This document shows positions 60,027 through 64,000 of a stretch of 64,000 nt of DNA, one piece after another. The translations under genes were made by a program, and so were the position numbers. The DNA is taken from NCBI GenBank assembly GCA_018889975.1, contig CP076546.1, positions 3,038,001-3,102,000 of the forward strand, written 5' to 3'. How positions within the stretch are numbered: position 1 is the first letter of the stretch; every line of letters starts with the position of its first letter. The stretch comes from Bacillus sp. NP157 (lineage in GTDB: Bacteria; Pseudomonadota; Gammaproteobacteria; Xanthomonadales; Rhodanobacteraceae). A model generated the notes under the pieces. The model was not told the origin of the DNA and did not search any database. It was given only the letters and a program-made list of their open reading frames with translations.

Positions 60027-61316
60027 TCAGGCGTTCTTTAGCGTGGCGTCGAGCTTGCTGCGGTCCAGTTCCTTCTCCCACGCGCAGACCACGATGGCGG
60101 CCACGCCGTTGCCGACCAGGTTGGTCATGGCGAGGCCGGTGCCGAGGAAGCGGTGGATGCCGAGGATCAGGACCATGCCGGCCACGGGAACCACGGGGAC
60201 GACGCTGAGGGTGGAGGCGAGCATGACCAGGGCGGCACCGGCGACGCCGGAGGCACCCTTCGAGGTCAGCATGCCGACGATGGCCACGGTGATCTGCTGC
60301 TCGATGCTCAGGTCGATGTTCAGCGCCTGGGCGATGAACAGGATCGACATGGTCAGGTAGATGTTGGTGCCGTCGAGGTTGAACGAGTAACCGGTGGGCA
60401 CGACCAGGCCGACCGTCTCCTTCGGGCAACCCAGTTGCTCCATCTTGCGCATCAGCGGGGCGAGCACGACTTCCGACGAACTGGTGCCGAGCACGATCAA
60501 CAGCTCGTCCTTGATGTACGCGCAGAAGCGCAGGATGCTGAAGCCGCACAGCCGGCCGACGATGCCGAGTATCAACACCACGAAGATGATGCAGACCAGG
60601 TAGAAGCTGCCGATCAGCTCCATCAGCGGCACCAGGGCCACGACGCCATACTTGCCGATGGTGAAGGCGATGGCGCCGAACGCACCGATCGACGACACCG
60701 CAGTGATGTAGTGCACGATCTTGAAGAACACCTGCGCACCGGCTTCGACCACGTCATAGACCGGCTTGCCACGCTCGCCGATGGCCGCGAGCGCGCAACC
60801 GAACAGCACCGAGATCAGCAGGATCGACAGCACGTCGCCCTTCGCGAACGCGTTGACGAAGGTGGTCGGGATGATCGAGAGCAGGAAGTCGATCGACTCG
60901 ATGTTGTGGCCCTGGGCCACGAACGAGGCAACTTCGTTGGCCTTCAGCGTCGACGGGTCGACGTTGAAGCCACTGCCCGGATGGAAGATATGCCCGGCGA
61001 CGAGGCCGAAGAACAGCGCCACGGTCGAGATGACCTCGAAATACAGCAGCGCCTTTCCGCCGACCCGGCCCACCTTGCGCATGTCGCGCATGCCGGCGAT
61101 GCCGGTGACCACCGTGCAGAAGATGATCGGGCCGATCACCATCCGGATCAGCGCGATGAACGCATCGCCGAACGGCTTCATCGCCACTGCGTAGCGCGGC
61201 GACAGGTAGCCCAGGATGACGCCGAGGATCACCGCCACCAGCACCTGCACGTAGAGCTGGCGATAGAAGGGCTTGCGCGGGCGCGCTGGCGGAAGGGTGG
61301 CGGTGTTCTCGGGCAT
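60027..61316 (-). CDS. dctA: C4-dicarboxylate:H+/Na+ symporter DctA
   Basis: 429 residues with DAACS-family features: [49 protein letters not shown] (re-entrant serine-rich loop), [33 protein letters not shown]. It imports succinate, fumarate, malate and similar acids. The ATG at 61316 ([13 protein letters not shown]) is chosen; the frame beyond crosses the next gene. It heads nothing but ends the aromatic-ring catabolic operon, which suggests uptake of a dicarboxylic or aromatic acid intermediate by the same regulon. Confidence 0.92.
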   Translation of the reverse strand: MPENTATLPPARPRKPFYRQLYVQVLVAVILGVILGYLSPRYAVAMKPFGDAFIALIRMVIGPIIFCTVVTGIAGMRDMRKVGRVGGKALLYFEVISTVALFFGLVAGHIFHPGSGFNVDPSTLKANEVASFVAQGHNIESIDFLLSIIPTTFVNAFAKGDVLSILLISVLFGCALAAIGERGKPVYDVVEAGAQVFFKIVHYITAVSSIGAFGAIAFTIGKYGVVALVPLMELIGSFYLVCIIFVVLILGIVGRLCGFSILRFCAYIKDELLIVLGTSSSEVVLAPLMRKMEQLGCPKETVGLVVPTGYSFNLDGTNIYLTMSILFIAQALNIDLSIEQQITVAIVGMLTSKGASGVAGAALVMLASTLSVVPVVPVAGMVLILGIHRFLGTGLAMTNLVGNGVAAIVVCAWEKELDRSKLDATLKNA

Positions 61317-61327
61317 GGTCAGGCTCT

Positions 61328-62209
61328 TCAGGCGAAGTCGTACAGGCGCGCGGGGTTGTCGACGAGCAGGCGGTGGCGCAGGGCCTCGTCCGGGCAGAAC
61401 CGGAACATCAGGTCCACCAGGCCGCCGTCGTTCGGCATGTCCTTGGAGATATTCGGGTGCGGGAAGTCCGTCCCCCACAGCACCCGGTCGGGCGCTGCTT
61501 CGATCAGCGCCTGCGCGAACGGGATCGCATCGTCGAACGGGCGCTTGCCGACCGAGACGCGCTCGGCACCGCAGACTTTCACCCACGCCAGCGGATTGTC
61601 GCGCATCAGCGCCAGCAGCAGGCGGAACGGTTCCTGTTCCACGCCCTTGGCGGCCTGGACGCGACCCATGTGGTCGATGACGAAGGGCACGCGGATCTTC
61701 GCCAGCGTGTCCTGCAGCTCCACGATGTCTTCAGCGTCCAGGTGCAGCACCACGTGCCAGCCCATCTCGGCGACGCGGTCGAGCACGCGCCAGAACACCT
61801 GCATGTCCGGACGGCCGCCCAGGTGCTGGACGAAGTTGAAGCGCACGGCACGCACGCCGCCCTGGTTGAGCTCGTCCAGCCCGGCATCGTCGATGCCGTC
61901 GTCCACGATGGCGACACCGCGATAGCGGCCCTTGCCGCGGGCGATGGCGTCGAGCATCGCGGTGTTGTCGGTGCCGTGGCAGCTGGCCTGGACGATGACG
62001 CCGCGATCGAAGCCGAGGAAATCATGCAGCGCGACGAGATGCTCGTACGGCGCGTCCGGCGGGGTGTAGCTGCGGTCCGGCGCGTACGGGAACACGCTGG
62101 CCGGGCCGAAGACGTGGCAGTGTGCATCGCAGGCGTTGGTCGGCATGGCCTGCAGCGGCTTGGTGGGGTTCGGATCCGGCGGCAGGCAGCTCTTGAGCGG
62201 GTTATTCAT
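61328..62209 (-). CDS. ligI: 2-pyrone-4,6-dicarboxylate lactonase (LigI-like amidohydrolase)
   Basis: 293 residues of the amidohydrolase superfamily. Metal/active motif [10 protein letters not shown] (H30, H32), [17 protein letters not shown], and WGTDFPHPN with D248, the position of the catalytic Asp in LigI. It hydrolyses 2-pyrone-4,6-dicarboxylate to 4-carboxy-2-hydroxymuconate/oxalomesaconate in the protocatechuate 4,5-cleavage route. The ATG at 62209 overlaps the ligK stop by 8 bases. A related amidohydrolase with another substrate is possible, but the linked genes fit LigI. Confidence 0.85.
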   Translation of the reverse strand: MNNPLKSCLPPDPNPTKPLQAMPTNACDAHCHVFGPASVFPYAPDRSYTPPDAPYEHLVALHDFLGFDRGVIVQASCHGTDNTAMLDAIARGKGRYRGVAIVDDGIDDAGLDELNQGGVRAVRFNFVQHLGGRPDMQVFWRVLDRVAEMGWHVVLHLDAEDIVELQDTLAKIRVPFVIDHMGRVQAAKGVEQEPFRLLLALMRDNPLAWVKVCGAERVSVGKRPFDDAIPFAQALIEAAPDRVLWGTDFPHPNISKDMPNDGGLVDLMFRFCPDEALRHRLLVDNPARLYDFA

Positions 62210-62894
62210 TCGGCAGGTCGTCCACATAGCGCAGGCCGGCTTCTGCCAGGCGCGGGCGCATATCGTAAATATCCAGGCCAAGCTCGCCCGCGGCGAGGCG
62301 TTCGCGCTTGGATTCTTCGTTGAGGGTGCGCTTGCGCGACGCGGCGATGGCGCTGTCCACGCTGGCGTGCGGCACGACGACCACGCCGTCGTCGTCGGCC
62401 ACGATGGCATCGCCCGGCCTGACCAGCTGGCCGCCGATCACCACCGGGACGTTCACCGAACCCAGGGTCGCCTTGACCGTGCCGCGCGCGTGCACGGCGC
62501 GCGACCACACGGGGAAGCCCATGCGGCGCAGCTCCGCGCTGTCGCGCACGCCGGCATCGATGACCAGGCCGACCACGCCACGCGACACCAGCGACGTGGC
62601 CAGCAGGTCGCCGAACATGCCGTCGGTGTTCTCGGTGGTGCAGGCGACGACGAGGATGTCGCCCGGCTTGCACTGCTCGACGGCGACGTGGAGCATCCAG
62701 TTGTCGCCCGGCTGGGCCAGCACGGTAACCGCCGAACCGGCGATCGACACGTCTTGCTGGATCGCGCGGATCGGCGGCTGGAACAGGCCGACCCTGCCCT
62801 GCGCCTCGTGCACGGTCGCCACGCCCATCGACGAGAGCGAATCGGCCTGTTCGGCGCTGATCGAGGGACGGTTGCGAACCACGACGCCGATCAT
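62202..62894 (-). CDS. ligK: 4-carboxy-4-hydroxy-2-oxoadipate aldolase LigK/GalC-like
   Basis: 230 residues of the HMG/CHA aldolase (RraA-like) family. Motifs: MGVATVHEAQG, HVAVEQCKPGDILVV, GMFGDLLATSLVSRGVVGLVIDAGVRD (quoted from its ends; the R-D pair binds pyruvate and metal), and PGDAIVADDDGVVVVP. It splits 4-carboxy-4-hydroxy-2-oxoadipate to pyruvate and oxaloacetate. It overlaps the galB gene by 4 bases. Confidence 0.9.
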   Translation of the reverse strand: MIGVVVRNRPSISAEQADSLSSMGVATVHEAQGRVGLFQPPIRAIQQDVSIAGSAVTVLAQPGDNWMLHVAVEQCKPGDILVVACTTENTDGMFGDLLATSLVSRGVVGLVIDAGVRDSAELRRMGFPVWSRAVHARGTVKATLGSVNVPVVIGGQLVRPGDAIVADDDGVVVVPHASVDSAIAASRKRTLNEESKRERLAAGELGLDIYDMRPRLAEAGLRYVDDLPNE

Positions 62895-63613
62895 GCCAGC
62901 GTTCCCTGGGTCACGTGCGGGAAGACCCGCTGAAAGGCCTCGGCGTACTTGATCTTAAAGTCCGAGTTACGCGATGCCTGCGCGCCACGCTGCAGGCCGA
63001 CGCGGGTGTAGTACTCCCACAGGTGTTCCTGCGCGGCCATGGTTTCGAACGCGGCCTGCTTTTTCTCCCACACCGAGCTGATGTCGAGGAACAGTTCCGG
63101 CTTCCACTCGCACTGTTCCGGCTGGTGCGGTTCGAACAGGAACACCGGTGGCGCGCCGATCACCGGCACCGAGGGCTCATGGCCATGGGCCTGCGCGACC
63201 ACGCGGGCTTCCTGCGCGACGTGCGTAGCCAGCGGGTGGTCGAAGTTATACGGATCTTTCAGCGAATGGCTGAGCACGAACGACGGACGCAGCTCGCGAT
63301 AGACCCTGGCGAGGTGGAAGACGACGTCGAGGTCGGCGCGCATCGGGTAGTCGCCGATGTCGAGGAATTCGACGCTAGCACCGAGGATGCCCGCGGCCGC
63401 CTCGGCCTCGCGGCGGCGGTCGGTCTTCACCTTGTCCATGGTCATGCCGGGCTGGCGCCACAGCTTGGCCGATTCGCCACGTTCGCCGAACGACAGGCAG
63501 ACGATGTGGACCTTCCAGCCCTTCTCGGCGTGCAGGGCGATGGCACCGCCGGCGCGCCAGACGAAGTCGGCGGAGTGGGCGCTGACGATCAGCGCGGTCT
63601 TGTTCTCGGTCAT
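62891..63613 (-). CDS. galB: 4-oxalomesaconate hydratase, GalB-like
   Basis: 240 residues of the PIG-L/LmbE zinc-hydrolase fold used by GalB. The zinc site begins SAHSADFVWRAGG (H13, D16) and ends in the histidine of NFDHPLATHV. LigJ, the alternative hydratase, is an unrelated amidohydrolase, so this is the GalB type. It adds water to 4-oxalomesaconate to form 4-carboxy-4-hydroxy-2-oxoadipate, the LigK substrate, whose gene overlaps it. Expected product is consistent with the next step. Confidence 0.9.
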   Translation of the reverse strand: MTENKTALIVSAHSADFVWRAGGAIALHAEKGWKVHIVCLSFGERGESAKLWRQPGMTMDKVKTDRRREAEAAAGILGASVEFLDIGDYPMRADLDVVFHLARVYRELRPSFVLSHSLKDPYNFDHPLATHVAQEARVVAQAHGHEPSVPVIGAPPVFLFEPHQPEQCEWKPELFLDISSVWEKKQAAFETMAAQEHLWEYYTRVGLQRGAQASRNSDFKIKYAEAFQRVFPHVTQGTLA

Positions 63614-63636
63614 CGGGAAATCTCCGTGGGTAGGGA

Positions 63637-64000
63637 TCAGGCGGCGGGGCCGGCCCAGATAGAAGGGGACACCGGCACGCTGCCGCGCATCAGCAGGCGG
63701 GCGGTCCGCAGCAACGCGGCGCGGACGACGCGGCCCTCGACAAGGCCGAGCTCCACGCTGAATTCGCCGCTGGGGTGTTCGATCGACAGCGTGCGGGTGT
63801 CGCCCTCGCCCGGGTCGGCAAGGTCGTGGGCGACGGTGCCGGGCATCACGGCCGCCGTGGCGACGGTGACGGCACCGAGCACGCCGATCGACGTGTGGCA
63901 GTCGTGCGGAATGAAGGTACGCGTGCCGAGGGCGCCGCCCTGGCGTGGGCGAGAGACCAGGGTGATCTTCGGCACCGGCTTGCCGGAAACGTCGCCGAGG
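63637..64000 (-). CDS. galD: 4-oxalomesaconate tautomerase GalD-like (PrpF family), 5' end outside window
   Basis: Only about 121 C-terminal residues are in the window (frame open to the edge). VSGKPVPKITLVSRPR and the strands THTLSIEHPSGEFSVELGL-like (read around the segment DTRTLSIEHPSG) match the PrpF/GalD fold, as does SIGVLGAVTVATAAVMPGTVA. GalD converts the enol/keto forms of 4-oxalomesaconate for GalB. It lies 23 bases upstream of galB. The call is good by context but partial. Confidence 0.8.
   Translation of the reverse strand, partial: LGDVSGKPVPKITLVSRPRQGGALGTRTFIPHDCHTSIGVLGAVTVATAAVMPGTVAHDLADPGEGDTRTLSIEHPSGEFSVELGLVEGRVVRAALLRTARLLMRGSVPVSPSIWAGPAA

Overview
The window is high-GC DNA with dense coding on both strands and frequent 4-bp start/stop overlaps. 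Gene content (a proteobacterial stressosome, DbpA, DusB, CycA and DctA homologues, a Wzx/Wzy-type polysaccharide locus, TIGR02001-like and autotransporter barrels, and a protocatechuate/gallate meta-cleavage operon) suggests a gammaproteobacterium of the Xanthomonadales, most likely Rhodanobacteraceae (Luteibacter/Dyella-like). This placement is inferred from protein character; no rRNA or tRNA gene was seen.

Layout. 1-4.8 kb: a stressosome operon on the minus strand (RsbR, RsbS, RsbT, an RsbX-like phosphatase, then two histidine kinases, the last cut by the window edge), divergent from a single-domain response regulator. 4.8-13.5 kb: housekeeping and accessory genes (TPR lipoprotein, NTF2-like protein, LysR regulator divergent from an aldo/keto reductase, an M61-like protein without the zinc motif, the D-serine/D-alanine/glycine permease CycA, a lone autotransporter barrel, two small envelope proteins). 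13.8-17.4 kb: a membrane-anchored Mrr-like protein, DbpA, and a Rieske-FAD oxidoreductase. 17.5-23.3 kb: a c-di-GMP block (cupredoxin-like protein, Cache-HAMP-GGDEF-EAL protein, outer-membrane barrel, diguanylate cyclase). 23.3-28.9 kb: a divergent cluster of ABC exporter and HPr-kinase-like protein against radical SAM enzyme and nucleotidyltransferase, which looks like a peptide or glycan tailoring system with no visible precursor. 29-35.7 kb: a more A/T-rich island with a secreted RHS-repeat protein, candidate immunity genes and a duplicated small membrane protein.

35.8-50.6 kb: a 15-gene minus-strand polysaccharide operon running from fdtA to two GT4 glycosyltransferases. It contains flippase, polymerase and chain-length functions, Fdt-type amino-sugar genes, and an unusual insert of radical SAM enzyme, amidohydrolase and two methyltransferases. 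50.7-53.9 kb: cytochrome b561, a fused cytochrome-porin resembling Cyc2, a monoheme cytochrome c and a small outer-membrane protein, a plausible electron-transfer chain across the envelope. 54-57.9 kb: an ECF sigma factor, zinc-finger anti-sigma factor and subtilase lipoprotein operon, then an M35-type metallopeptidase. 57.9-64 kb: DusB, a Dyp-type peroxidase, and an operon for C4-dicarboxylate uptake (DctA) and the lower protocatechuate 4,5-cleavage pathway (LigI-like, LigK, GalB, GalD).

Two repeat families stand out. A REP-like palindrome (GTAGGAGCGCGC...) occurs nine times and supplies the stop codon of three genes and the C-terminus of a fourth. A separate nested inverted repeat occurs twice, in the divergent control regions of the radical SAM/HprK cluster and of the polysaccharide operon, which hints at shared control.
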